Shown here one piece after another: positions 36,965 to 49,100 of a stretch of DNA of 64,000 nucleotides. The position numbers and the translations under genes were made by a program. Source of the DNA: Physcia stellaris. Its lineage: Eukaryota > Ascomycota > Lecanoromycetes > Caliciales > Physciaceae. How positions within the stretch are numbered: the first letter of the stretch is position 1; the number at the start of each line of letters is the position of its first letter. The stretch is taken from NCBI GenBank assembly GCA_018902385.1, contig JABSSW010000060.1, positions 186,001-250,000 on the forward strand. Reading direction: 5' to 3'. The notes under the pieces are model-generated. The model worked only from the letters and a program-made list of their open reading frames with translations, ran no database searches and was not told the DNA's origin.

Positions 36965-39900
36965 TCACACAACAGGCCTCTCCATAGCCCCAATAACCCC
37001 CTGCTTAACCAACACCCTCGGCATCGTCATCCCCTGAAACGTCTCCTTGGTAGTCCACTCCGGCCCCACCGGCAGCCTTAAACTGCGCTCATACTGCGCC
37101 TTCGTCTCAAACGGATGCGGCAGTGTCCCCGCCAAATACTTCCCGTTCTTCTTCACCCGCTTCTCACTGATAATCACCTTCTCCAGCCCCGGTTTCGCGT
37201 CTTTGCGCGCCGAGGGAGTGATGCCGGACGTCGTAGTGAGGAAACGCTCTCGGTTCTTCTTTTGGAGCGCGAGCGAGCGTTTGGAGATGCCGGCGCCGAC
37301 CCAGCTGCCCCAGCCGGGGAGGGTGTCGTCGATGGTTTGGGGCGCGTCGGAGGTTACGGCGGAGGCTTTTTCGGTGGCGAAGTCCGAGAGGACGGCGTCG
37401 CCGGCGAAAGCGCGGCGGATTAGAGCTTGGTTTTTGGAGAGGAGGGGCTGGTCTTCGGTGGTCGAGTCTTCTTCGGAGTCACTCAGGGAGCGGGAGGGGT
37501 TGGGCGTCTGGGAGGTTTTGACAGCGGGTGGTGAGATGGGGCTGGGGGGCTGGAGATGTTGTCTTGGGTGGTAGAGGTTGTGATTGGTTTTTGCGTGGTG
37601 GTGAAAGTGTTGGCGGTAGCGGCTGCTGCTGCTCGGCTTCCTTTGAGTGCGGAGCGTGGTTTTGGGTTCGGAGGTTCTTTCAGTGAGGGGATTGGTTCTG
37701 AGTCTGGAAGCGGAAAGTTGGAGATAATGGCTTCGGCGCGCTGGTCTTGTTTTTTGCGGTCTTTCTTGTGGCGGTGCGTTGTTGTGGTGGATAGCCAGGG
37801 GTTGTCTTCGATTGTGGAGGAGTCGTCATTAGTAGGCCTCGATTGATTTGTGTGAAGTTGCCGACTTATCAATTGTTTTTGGCTTTTTGGCTTTCTGGCA
37901 GCATTGGCTCTGTCGACAATGATTTCTCGATCTTCGTCGTCCTCTTCGAAGTGGATCTCGTTTTCGTCGTCTGAGGCGGGCTTTTCTTCGAACTCGGATT
38001 TTTGCTCGAGGTGGGATGGTTTGCTCTTGGGAGTTTTCATCTGCGTTGGTCCGTACGAGCGACGTCCCATACCTTCAGCGGCTTCTTCCTCGCTTAGAGT
38101 ATCCTCGCCGTCGAGTTCTCTCCGCATCGCCTCTACAGTTGCTTTGTTCTGCTCTTTGCGGAAAGACTCTGCTTTTCTCATGAACGGCATAGATGAAAGT
38201 CTAGTCTCTAAGCCGTTCTCTCCATTTCCATTGTCGTCAAGTTCTCGCAGACGGCCCAGAGCCTTTGATCTCCTTTTCTGTACTGGGTCATCGACCTCAT
38301 CTTCTTGGTCATCACTTGTCTCGCTTTCCGACGACCCAGAATCATCGCCATCGACGGTCCTGCCCTCTATTCTCCTTTTCAATTCTTCACCCCTCCTTGC
38401 CATCTCAGTCACTCCATTCCGAGCATCCTCATCCCAAGCCGCTCTCCCGGTATCTTTCACCCCTTTCGCCCATCTACTCTCTCGATGACGCTGTCCCATC
38501 CTCTCCTCTGCGCGACGTCTGTCGTTTCTTTCTTGCTCACTTTCAGAATCTTCAACACCAGCGGCTGCCAAGGCTTCTTTTTCTGATTGAGCATTTTTCT
38601 CCCGCTCTTTCCTGTGCACTTTACGATATGACTTGCTTTTTATTTTCTTGATGCGTTTCGCTCGCTTCTCTTCCCGAAAAAGAAGATCTCGAGCTCTTCG
38701 AAGCTCGGCTCTTCTCGCTTGTACCTCCTCTACTGATAATGTGTTCGTGGGTAACGCAGCAAAGGTGTCGGCAGCTTCTTCTTCTGCTTCGGCAATACGA
38801 TTCGTAGGCCCAAGACCACTTTGCTGAAGTATACTCTGGATTTCCCCCTCGAGATCATTGACAGGTTTCGAATTGACGGTAGGCAGCATTCTTTGAGATC
38901 CCTGCACTGCAGACGCGTTGGGATCCTTGAGCGGGAAAGATATGTGCTCTGCCCTTCGATTATGCTTGACTGTATCAATCCATCGATTGAGGGTCTCCTT
39001 GCTCTTCTCGTAGGCAGCTACCCGATCCAAGCGATCCTGCTGGCGTTTGGCAAGTGGTACTTCAAGTTTCTTTGGAATCCCTTTTTTCTTGTTTGATGGC
39101 TTTGTATCGTCGGCAAGGAGCTTGAGAGACTTCCTCAGGTCAGGATCGGTTATGGATGATTGTAGGTCGGCAAGTGTGAGCTTTTTCTTCGATGTAATGC
39201 CGAATTCAGAGGGGGCGATCGATTCATGGGAACCATGCAGTGACTTGGCATGGGATGATAAGTCATTCGGCTGATTCATCCCTGACACAAAGTCTTCAAG
39301 AGCGGCCAATTTTTTCGGATCAGCCATATCATCGTGGTCCGATAAGTCAGAAAAGGCGTGTTGCTCAGAGTCTATCTCATCGTCGGAGTTGCTCGAATGC
39401 TCATCGGATAAGTCTTCGTCCATAGCATCTGCAAGATCGATAGCATCATCTCCAAGTTCGTCGCTTTCTTCGGATAGCACGTCCTGGCCATCACCTGCTT
39501 CATCTAAATCGATCTCACCGTCCTTTTCCCCTACCTTGTCGAGTATGTCCGTTTGCTTCCGCGACTTTCTCACCCCTGTACTAGAGCTCCCACGGAATGT
39601 GAACCCCTCGAATCTTTCTTCATCACTTTCGCCCATAGCTTCATCGCTATCCAAGTCACTATCGTCATCGTCGTCGACAGCGCCCACTACCCATTCGTTG
39701 CCATCGCTGTCACTGCCACCTTCTATCTCATTGCCATATCGATCTTTGTCTCCAGCTCGCGGTCGCTTTGACCTACGAGGATCAGCCTCATCATCCAAGT
39801 CTTCCTCTACATGGGGTCTTTTGCGTCCTGAATCATCTGGTTCTGGTACCCCAAATCGATTTGGGCGAATTTTGGTTCGGGACGGATGTTGCTGCTCGGC

Positions 39901-39993
39901 GATAGCTAGTGCATTAAGTGAGCGCTTCTGTGTCCGCTTTTTACTTTTTGGTTTCTTAATGGATGGAGGTCCTGTTGACTGTCTGCCTGGCAT
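36965..39993 (-). CDS. UTP14: U3 snoRNP-associated protein Utp14 (apparent 1-nt frameshift)
   Basis: SSU-processome component required for 18S rRNA processing; activates the helicase Dhr1 in yeast. Start MPGRQSTGPPSIKKP at 39993 (the frame is open a little further upstream); about 1009 aa. N-terminal third acidic (DDDDDSDLDSDE). The Utp14 core follows: KKLTLADLQSSITDPDL, KLEVPLAKRQQDRLDR, ETLNRWIDTVKHNRRAEH, FPLKDPNAS. A Lys/Arg-rich KRIKKIKSKSYRKVHRK segment is typical. The open frame stops at 37483, but the strongly conserved C-terminus (LPGWGSWVGAG; KVIISEKRVKKNGKYL; LRLPVGPEWTTKETFQ) continues in another frame to 36965. One extra base in the G6 run 37544-37549 joins them seamlessly; no GT...AG pair fits there instead. 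Confidence 0.93.
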
Positions 39994-40216
39994 TGTTTCG
40001 AGTGCGAGGTGAAATATTGCCGACCAGCTGGACCAAACCTCGGAATTTGTGGGCAAATATTTGCCAAGAAACCAAGGGTCTCAGGGTCTCTAGTCTAAGC
40101 AACGCGCTAGCCAGAAGGAGTCACTCTCCGATGTTCCATACCGTCCTGTCCTCACCTTGGTTCTCAAATCTTGCGATAGCTGAGTTATTTCGTGCATCTA
40201 TGTACTGCCAGCAATT
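39994..40216. promoter_or_regulatory. Short divergent promoter, UTP14 / mL41
   Basis: Only 223 nt separate the two divergent start codons, so cytosolic ribosome biogenesis and a mitoribosomal protein probably share a bidirectional promoter. No motif is named with confidence. Confidence 0.5.
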
Positions 40217-40662
40217 ATGTTCAAACCCACTCAGCCCATGTTCAGAGCGCTACGGCGGCTCGCTCTCACCACGAAACAAGTCAATGGTGGATACTACAAA
40301 GGAAACAGGACCGGGTCGATGGGTCGACACACCAAACACGGAGGGTATATAATAGAGTGGAGGAAGGTTCGCACATATGTTGTTCCTCCAACATTATCGG
40401 ACTGCAATGTACCAAATCACCATCTTCTCCAAGCCCTCGAGAAAGCTCATTCGTGTCGCAGCTCACACCATTCGTTTCAAGGACCAAACCAGCATCGAAA
40501 GGCCAATTTAGAGTGGAAGATGGGCAGGGACCAATGAGCGGTGAACTATACTTAAATCGCTGGAAGGAAGAGAACGGCGCGGAGGGAGTTATTAGCAACA
40601 AGGGTCCATTCCGCAAAAAGAAGAGATCCAGGCCTGTGCAACATAGACCTGCACGGCCCTGA
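40217..40662 (+). CDS. MRPL27: Mitochondrial large ribosomal subunit protein mL41 (MRPL27)
   Basis: Component of the mitochondrial 54S subunit. Exons 40217-40408 and 40462-40662 with a 53-nt intron (GTACCA...CGCAG), 130 aa. Family landmarks: [46 protein letters not shown], then [16 protein letters not shown] after the intron. The tail [15 protein letters not shown] is strongly basic, as expected for rRNA contact. Start MFKPTQPM is the family start. Confidence 0.92.
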
Positions 40663-41359
40663 TCTACTGGATGGAGGAATCAACTAAGCAGGTCCGGAGT
40701 AGAGGCAGGAATAGAGGCAGGAATAGAGGCATATTATATGTGGAACACTGCACGCTTGAGTACTCGGTATATGATGCAATGAACCAAGAAATCTGTGAGG
40801 TATAGGAGGGTTCTCAAAAGAGTGGGAGTTGATACAAGCTAGTCCCACGTAGTGGAGCTCTAGGGGAAGCTCATATTGGACTCTCTTGGTCATCCCGGTT
40901 CGCTGTAATCCGAAACCGATTGCTAAAATCTGTACTGTGGTACGAAAAAACAATTGTTCAGTCAGCCGTTACCCATCAAATCGATATTTGCTGCTCCCTA
41001 GCATGTTCACAAAGTCAAATTTGCATTTGACTCTTGATACGAACCTTGCTGAGCTTGGGTAACATCCTCTACACACTCAGAAGCCGTAATATACTATTAG
41101 GTACATGTATTGTACGACTCGCTGTGGAAAGAAAGGCCCAGCCACGGCTTTAATCGGGGTTAACTGATAAGATAAGTGAAAGTGACGGAAACTTCGAGGC
41201 TCAATGTAGAAGGACATGGATTGGCTGCACCATGTACATCTCTTCAAGAAGGCTGACTTCTGTCTTCTCTAGTTGACCCAATGCTACAAACTTGTGCTTG
41301 CTAGTATGTCTCGATTCAACTGATAGCCTGCGTATCACACGCCAAACGCAAAGTCGACG
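40663..41359. other. Intergenic with a short 12-bp tandem repeat
   Basis: About 700 nt. At 40699-40733 AGAGGCAGGAAT-type 12-bp units repeat about three times. Otherwise no feature; it holds the promoter of the HECT ligase gene. Confidence 0.55.
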
Positions 41360-44300
41360 ATGGTACCCTCCACATTTACTGGCAGCTCCCGCCCGCGGCG
41401 ACAAGTCAATCTCTCAGGACGTACCAACAATCCTTTTGCCAATGTCGGAAATCGATCTTCGAGTTCGCCAGCTCAAAATGCAATCGCACATGCGCAGCAC
41501 GAGCGCATACAGCGACAACGTGAACGCGAGCGGCCGCCAGCGGCAACGACGATACAACGGGTTTGGCGAGGTCATAGAGGACGATCAGTGGCCAAAGATC
41601 GATGGAGAAAAGAGTGGGATGCTGTGGAGTCGCAGCAAAGTGGTCGAGAGTCATACGAGTCTGAGAGCCTGTGTTTACATCAACTTCAACTTCTGGTTCA
41701 GTTCGCCTCCCCCAGCGAGCAATCTGACATCGAGCGCTTGAGCCGATTTACAGAAAAATTCCTGACTCATCGATCTCGAGTAAGATTTTCGGAAACCTGG
41801 ATTACCCCTTTAACGATGTTTGCACGGCTGATGATCAGAGCGATTATTGAGTTCGGTGCAGACAATCCCACCCTTATTCCCTTCGACCATTTCCTAGATC
41901 TTTTCATTGATCTCGCCTACATAATACCGGATCGTATATCAGGCTCGGACTATTACAAGGCACTGCTTGTGGCCGTCAACTCATGGTGTAAGACTTCATC
42001 TTATAGTGCCCGACGAGTTGAAAAGGCAGTCATCGCTTTATTGGAGAGCAACAGTGCCTCTACAACGCCTAGAAGGATAACCAAATCTAACTACAAAGCC
42101 GCCTACTCAGTATATACCGGTTTCGCGTGGGGTTTCCTCTCATCTTCAAATATCTCGTCGGCGATAGACCTCAACAAACTTTCGGGACTCGTTGATTTTC
42201 TGACGCTCACGAAAGCGATTGGAGATGGGATTTCAAGACTCTCAGTTCTTTCACGTCAAGAAGTTCTCTGGCTTTTAGCCCACTACATCTATTTTGGCCG
42301 AAGGTCCAGCAGGGGAGCACCTTACGTCGAGGTCATCTCTAAATTGGTCTCTTACTGTGCAGCTGATATCGAATCGCGCATGCACGTTTCGAAAAGGTTC
42401 GATACATCTGACGAGGAACCTTTACCCCATTTCCTAAAGGAGCAATTTCTATCCTTGATTGATCAAGACAGTGTAGCTCGTCTTATCAATTTCCTAGAAG
42501 ACTCGCCCGGATCTACGGAGTCTGACGCGCCGCAACATGCGTCGTCACTAGCAACCTACGTGCTAACATTGTTGAGGGTGTTTCCGCGACGAGCAGATGA
42601 TATTCGAATGTGGCTCTTCATGGGGGGATCCCGGAAACAACCTGACAGAGGCAGGTTACCCGCCGTCAAGTTTTTCTATGAGTCAATACGCAGGTCTGCA
42701 GTGTTCAGGTCCATAAGCCGAGAGCCAAAGGAGGTAGGTAGCGCTGCGTCATCCAAGCCATCATACTTTGATAATGGAATGCTAACCGTAAAAAAAGTCG
42801 ATACATTTGCTCAAGCCCGACTTCGACCCACAAATACCAACATCCAAAAAGCTCGAAAATGGCATGGAGACTAGGGCGCAGGAGTGGCGCGTCATTCTCC
42901 TTTTCATGGAACTTTACAAGTTCGTTCTAATGATTATGGATGACGAAGAATTTCTCTCAGGGTCATTACCAGCAAATGAAGGTCAATCATGGACTCGACA
43001 GAGCGCTTTACCAATTGACCAGATTGCTGAGTTGGTCAAATTCCTAAAACACCTCGCATTTTCTATGTATTGGAATGGGCCTGAAATCACTGGGATTCAA
43101 AAGGAACAGTCTCAGGATGGCCTTTCACACTACTTTAGTGCAAAGACCCAGCACAGACCTATTCAACATGCTGCACCATCAGAGCGAAACGTTGAACCAG
43201 CACTAGCAGGTATGCCGGGCATGACTCTGAGTCACCTGAAGGGTATGGTAACGGGTCTCCTTAGAATGCTTTATGAAAGAGAGTACGTCAAACCCCTATG
43301 TATTGGTGATTTGCGTAGCATCAAGACCGGAGCGTTATTGCTGTATTCTGTGGCTGGCGGCTAACCATTTCGTTAGTTCACGGCGCAAATTCCTACCAAC
43401 TGGCCACTGGCTAATGACACAGTACTTTGAGATGGAACGTTTCATCGCGGCAGTTGTGGAAGAAGAAGAAGCCAAGAAGACAATTGGAGACTCAGACGCA
43501 CAGTCGCAAGAAGTTGTGGACTCGCAATACGAAGAAGAAGAAGATGATGATGATGAGGAAAACCTCATCGGGACCTCTCGAACACAGCGTTTGAAGCATG
43601 CCGAACGTTTACGAGAAAAACAACAGCAGATGGCGAGAAAGCGGGATCTTGATCTAATTACGCCTCGCTTGGAAATCATGCAGAACATGCCCTTCTTCAT
43701 CCCTTTTGCCACTCGTGTACAGATCTTTCGGCAATTTGTCAGAAACGAGCAAAGAGAGAGGCGAGGCTACGAAGATCCAGATGACTGGAGATTCGCCATG
43801 ATGCAAGCTCATGCTCACGACATGAGTAAACACAAAGCTACGGTTCGTCGAGAAAGTATTTTCGATGATGCATTTGAGCAATTTTACGCTTTGAACGAAG
43901 GACTCAAGGAACCAATACAAATCAAATTCGTCGACAAGTTTGGCACAGAGGAAGAGGGTATTGATGGGGGCGGTGTCACGAAGGAATTCTTGACGAGCGT
44001 AACGAGTGAAGCCTTCAGCTCTAATTCAGACAACCTAGATCTCTTTATTGAGAATGACCAACATCTTCTTTTCCCTAATCCATCTGCTATCGATGAGAGG
44101 CGGGATCTCCTCACACAAGCAGGCCTCCGAGAAAGTGATCCCGAATGGACAGAATCCATCCGTGACCTTCTACGCCGCTACGAGTTCCTCGGACGAATAA
44201 TCGGCAAATGCATGTACGAAGGCATCCTAGTCGATGTCCCCTTTGCAGGCTTCTTCCTTCTCAAATGGGCCCTGACCGGCGGATCTGGCGCAGCCTCCCG

Positions 44301-45087
44301 CGAAACCAGCTACCGAGCGAACCTCAACGACCTCCGCGACCTAGACGAAGGCCTCTACCAAGGCCTCCTCCAATTAAAGAACCACCCCGACAACGTCGAT
44401 GATTTCTCCCTTAATTTCACCATCGAAGACGCCATCGAGCAACGCCGTCGCCCCGACCCCTCCACCACATCCACCTCACCACCCGCTCCCGAATCCTCAC
44501 GCAACAGAACCGTAACCCGCGAACTCCGCCCCAACGGCGCCTCCATCTCCGTAACCAACGAAAACCGCCTCGTCTACATCTCCCTCGTCGCGCGCCACCG
44601 CCTGCAGCACCAACCGCGGCTCCAAACCTCCGCCTTCCTCCGCGGCCTCGGCACCATCGTCTCCCCGGCCTGGCTCTCCATGTTCAACCAGTCCGAACTG
44701 CAGACCCTGATCAGCGGCTCGCGGACCGAGATCGACGTCGCGGACCTCCGCCGCAACACCCAGTACGGCGGCGTCTACGCCCTCGGCGACGACGGAATCG
44801 AACACCCCACGGTGCAGCATTTCTGGAAAGCGCTCGAGCTGATGGGCGATGGCGATCGGAGGAAGGTGCTCAAGTTCGTGACCTCCACCCCGCGTGCCCC
44901 CTTGCTCGGGTTCGATCAGTTGAATCCTAGGTTTAGTATTAGGGATAGTGGCAGTGATCAGCGCAGGCTGCCGACGACGAGCACGTGTGTTAATTTACTT
45001 AAGTTGCCGATTTATCGCAGCTTGGGCGTGCTGAAGGAGCGTTTGCTGTATAGCGTTAATGCTGGGGCGGGGTTTAATCTTTCTTAG
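41360..45087 (+). CDS. HUL5: HECT-type E3 ubiquitin ligase Hul5 / UBE3C family
   Basis: Proteasome-associated ligase that extends ubiquitin chains on stalled substrates. Exons 41360-42733, 42798-43282, 43377-45087 (introns 64 and 94 nt), 1189 aa, close to family size. N-terminus FTGSSRPRRQVNLSGR, then an IQ motif (AATTIQRVWRGHRGR) near residue 62, typical of UBE3C. The helical middle includes EWRVILLFMELYKFVLMIMD. The HECT domain starts around residue 800 (IKFVDKFGTEEEGIDGGGV, TKEFL), with YEFLGRIIGKCMYEGILVDV. The catalytic Cys lies in TSTCVNLLKLP, 30 residues from the C-terminus NAGAGFNLS. The linker before the HECT domain has an acidic EEEEDDDDEE run. The last 1 kb is visibly more GC-rich at third positions than the first part. 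Confidence 0.95.
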
Positions 45088-46117
45088 GGGTGAGAGGATA
45101 TTTACTAGGGTGGGAATGGGAAGGTTGGAGGGGATATAGCTAAGCACGCAGTGATGCAATCATAAAGACACGAAGCACGAGCCATGGAAATAGCAAAAAG
45201 GGATTACTGGAGCCCCGAATGTACGTTTTACGTGAGCGACTTTAGCGGCATCGACGATTGTTTTCTTGGTCGGCGGGATGGGGATGGGATGGGATATAGA
45301 TAGTACACAGATACGATACTTCTGTACGGACCAGAGCCGTGCATTCTCTTGATAGCGATTTGATGTGCTATCTCAGGTTCTCGGGGGTTGTTCAAAATGA
45401 TGGGAATATCCCGCCATTCAAGTGGGACGAGGACGCAGCTGGTCTCTTTGGCAAGTTTGTGAGATTGAACAAGAGGCCTCCTTCCTCTTCCCCTTGCCAA
45501 AGAACGAATCTCGTTTCATCCCCCATCCCCATTCTTGCTCTATCTTCAAATATCGAAAATCCACCCCTGCGAGTATGGCGCGAAAGTCACGACCTCAAGA
45601 TTAAGATCCCTTACTTCCCCCAAAACACGTCTCTACTATCGAATCGAGAAAAGGGTATGATGTGATAGATTTCTGGGGAAGCTAATAATGTTTAAGCTAA
45701 GCTAGAGATAGTAGTAGATATCTGTTGGGTACTGTGATCTTGCTAGGCTGAGTGTTGGTGAGGTGCTGGTGCTGGGTGGTCGTTAGGGAAATAGGGAAGG
45801 GGAAAGGGGGAATGCATGCCAACGTCCATAATGGACAGGTCATTGAAGTCGTGGTAGCTTTGAATGCTGAATGCTGAAGGAGATCCTCTAATCCCAAGCT
45901 GCCTCGCTGATCGCCAATTTCTTTTTGTTGGGGGGGAAGGGGTGGTTCTACAAATTCCTGATCTCTCTCTCTGCTTTTGACTCCATATCCATACTATTTC
46001 CCACCCCCACCATCATCTCCCCCTCCTATCGCCCCATAAGCACCTCCCACCCCCAATCTTCAATCTATCCCAATTTCAACTTCGCCGCCCAGGGGTCAAT
46101 CGAGCGTGAGTGAAAGC
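45088..46117. other. Intergenic between convergent genes
   Basis: About 1 kb between the stops of HUL5 and EAF3. Contains purine and pyrimidine tracts (45270-45298; 45960-46080). No gene supported; short frames have no recognisable content. Confidence 0.55.
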
Positions 46118-49100
46118 CTAGTGCAAAAACGTGCCACGGGCCTTATCGATATAAGCCTGGCTCTGCGCCTCGTAGTCGGCGGTGAAGTAGTTCTGGGAGT
46201 GCTTCCCGAGCCACTGGGTCATCTTGGCGAGTTCCTCGCGCAGGCGGTTGACGGACTGCTGGTCCATGTTGGTCTGGGCGATGAGTTCGGGGAGACTCAC
46301 TAGCCCGCGATATCAGTTCTGTTGCCCCTATTTTTCGGGGGACAGTAGTAGAGTAAAGGAGGGGGGAGCAGAAAAGGGGTGGTAAGGAATTGAAAGTAGG
46401 AAAAAGGGAGGAAAAAGGGACATACCAAACAACCTCGCCAGATGCTCCGCCCCATAAACGTCAGCTGCGGCCTTGCCATCCTCCTCCCAAGTCTTGCGCA
46501 CTTCGAAGAACTGCTCCCGCTCGAAGCGATACAGCAGGATCCGCCCCAGACACTGGTTGAAATACTCCCTCACCCCAGCGACAACCTCCTCCAACAAATC
46601 CATCTCGGAGCTGCCGACCCGACGCTTGGTCTTCTCTTCGGCGAGGTAATGCGAGAGGATTTCGGTGACGGGGTGCGCGGATGGTAAGGGGACGAGGGAC
46701 AGGTTCTTGGTTACGGATTCCCAGTCGTCGACGAGGAGAGCTTTGAGGTGGTCGGAGATGGGGAGGCGGACGGCGGGGCGGGTTGTGAAGGTTTCTTCCT
46801 GCGTAGATGCATGATGGTTAATACGAGTATTTTGATTCTTTCTAACAGACTTGCGAGCGCGTTTGGGGGGCGATTCTCCGCGTGCAGGCGGTGGGGGCAT
46901 GAGGGTTTGAATGGTCTTAGCCATGGGTTCCTGGGGTTCTTGGGTTGCGGTTGGCTGGTTGTCCGGGGGTGGAGTTGCTGCTTTGCGCTTCTTACTGGAT
47001 GAGGACGATGAAGACGGTGATTGGGGTTTAGTGGTATCGGTAGAAGTAGAGCCTTGGCTGCTATGAGTTGTGGAGGTCTCTTGGCTATTTCCATTTGTAG
47101 TGGCTACGCCGCCATCTTTGATGCTTAGAGATATCGAGGGTGCTTGAGCTCCTTCACCTGAAGATCCTTCACTGCTGTCTTTACCGTTGACAGGTGTCGA
47201 AGATACCTGGTCTCCACCACTAGAACATCCTTCACCAGCATCTGCAGCAGGACAGCGAGCGGTCAAAGGCTGGATAGTGGCATGGGTAGAAGCTATACCG
47301 TTGACATCGGTGCTCTGGGACGTAGAGGAGTTTTGACTGTCTTGGTTGGTGGTAGCAGGGTCGGATTCCTCATTATCATGGAGAGCAGCTGCCTTTGCTC
47401 CATCGGCAAGGATCGTCTCCCATTTCTCGTTGATCTCTATACGGGATAGGCCTTTACGTCGCTGCTCGTTTCGGAAGTTCATCCAGCGAGCACGCTCTTT
47501 TGAGACTTGAGGGGGACCCATCCGATTCCTTGGCTTCCTCGGCATGTCTGGAGGTATCCCAGCATAGAAGTAATTATATCCGCGATCATGTTGGTATCTA
47601 TGGAATTCCGGTGCATAATGGCTCGGTATTTCTGCAGGAACGCCCAGCTTAGCCCGCTCAGCGGCCTCATGCTGTCGATCTGTTGGCAGTGGGGGGTCTT
47701 TTTTGGCTGGTCTGAACTTCTTTGGCTTTGAGGATGGGGAGTCTGGAGGCGGATCGAAGGCAAGAGTCTCCATAGGCATAGCATCCTCTGGGGCCACGTC
47801 AGGCGAACAGACTGTAATAACCGGGGGTGGTAAGGGTTTTGCTTTTCCCTTTGCCGCCTTGCCTTTGCCCTTCGCAGGTGGCTTACGACCGCCAGTTTTG
47901 GCCTTACGCTTAGCGGCGGGTGGTGTGACCTCATCTGTTGATCGAGGTGGAGGAGTCAATGTAGACAAGGAGCTACTGTCGTTGCTGACGTTTGGTGGGA
48001 CGGCATCTGTCGAAGCCGAGCCTAATGCTCCATTGCCTTCGACAAGAGGCAGGTCTGGCGCTCCAGCTACTTCCCCCAAAGCTATAATTGGTACATCAGA
48101 TGCCTGGATGCTCACGGAAGCTGATTGTTCTTCTGGTACTGCCACTGGTTTGGGATCAACATCTTTGATCTCATGACTGGCGGGCTTTCGAGAACCTTCG
48201 GGTGCTTCCATATTCACGGTAGCTGATTGTTCTTGAGCTATTGCCACCGGTTTGAGATCCAAATCGTTGATCACATGACTTGCGGCATCTGGTGATTCTT
48301 TGGGTATTTCCTTGGTCACCGAAGCCATATTCGGTAGCGCAGCTGCCACTCCAGTCGGGACTGCGAGGATCTCCGCAGCATGCGTGGCTTGAATTTGATT
48401 CAACGGTGTATCCCTCAATGTCTCGGTTGCTTCCTCAGTCACGGGAGCAGTGGTTGACGACGTGTTCGCCTCTTCAGCGGGGGCTACAACCGTGTCGCTA
48501 GGTGATGGCTTCTTCCGCTTTCTAGGAGGAGTGGCTGCTTTCTGCTCAAAGATGGCCTTAGGCTTAGGCTTCCGTTCCGATCGCCTAGGCGGCGCATCTC
48601 CAGTCCCATCATAGCAGGCGAAAACAGGCTCAAGCTCTAGATCCGGAGTATTGGCGTGATTAGAGACTCCGGACCAGCCGAAGTCGGAATTCATGTCCGA
48701 ATCCAGATCCGGACAGGGAGGGCTAGAAGAGGCAATGAAATAGTATTCACCAACCTTTTCTATCTCGTTGTCACGGCCGCGCTTGGAGCCACGGCCAGTG
48801 ACGGGCAGCGAGGAATGACGCTCTTCACTACCGCGAGCGGAGCTTAAGTCGGATCCTGCAGTCTTCTTCTTGGAGGCAGTAGATTTAGGGGCTGCACGGG
48901 CACGAGAGTCGTCCATCTCGCGCTTCAAGTCTTGGGCGAGCTCCTTGTTCTCTTCGGTGAATTTACGAAGGCGGTCTTGAGGGACCCAGTCATCCCAGCT
49001 AGAAACGATTAGTGTCATGCACAGCAAAGCAGAAATAACTATGCTTCCGGCAAAAAGGCATAGGTGGAGAATACATTGGGGCAATGCGCCTCAGTGAAGT

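Noticed and set aside
46799-48754. Reading the Eaf3 insert as an ordinary long intron
   Set aside because: 652 codons without a stop, composition like a disordered protein, and an in-frame repeat argue for coding sequence; splicing remains possible and is reported as a finding.
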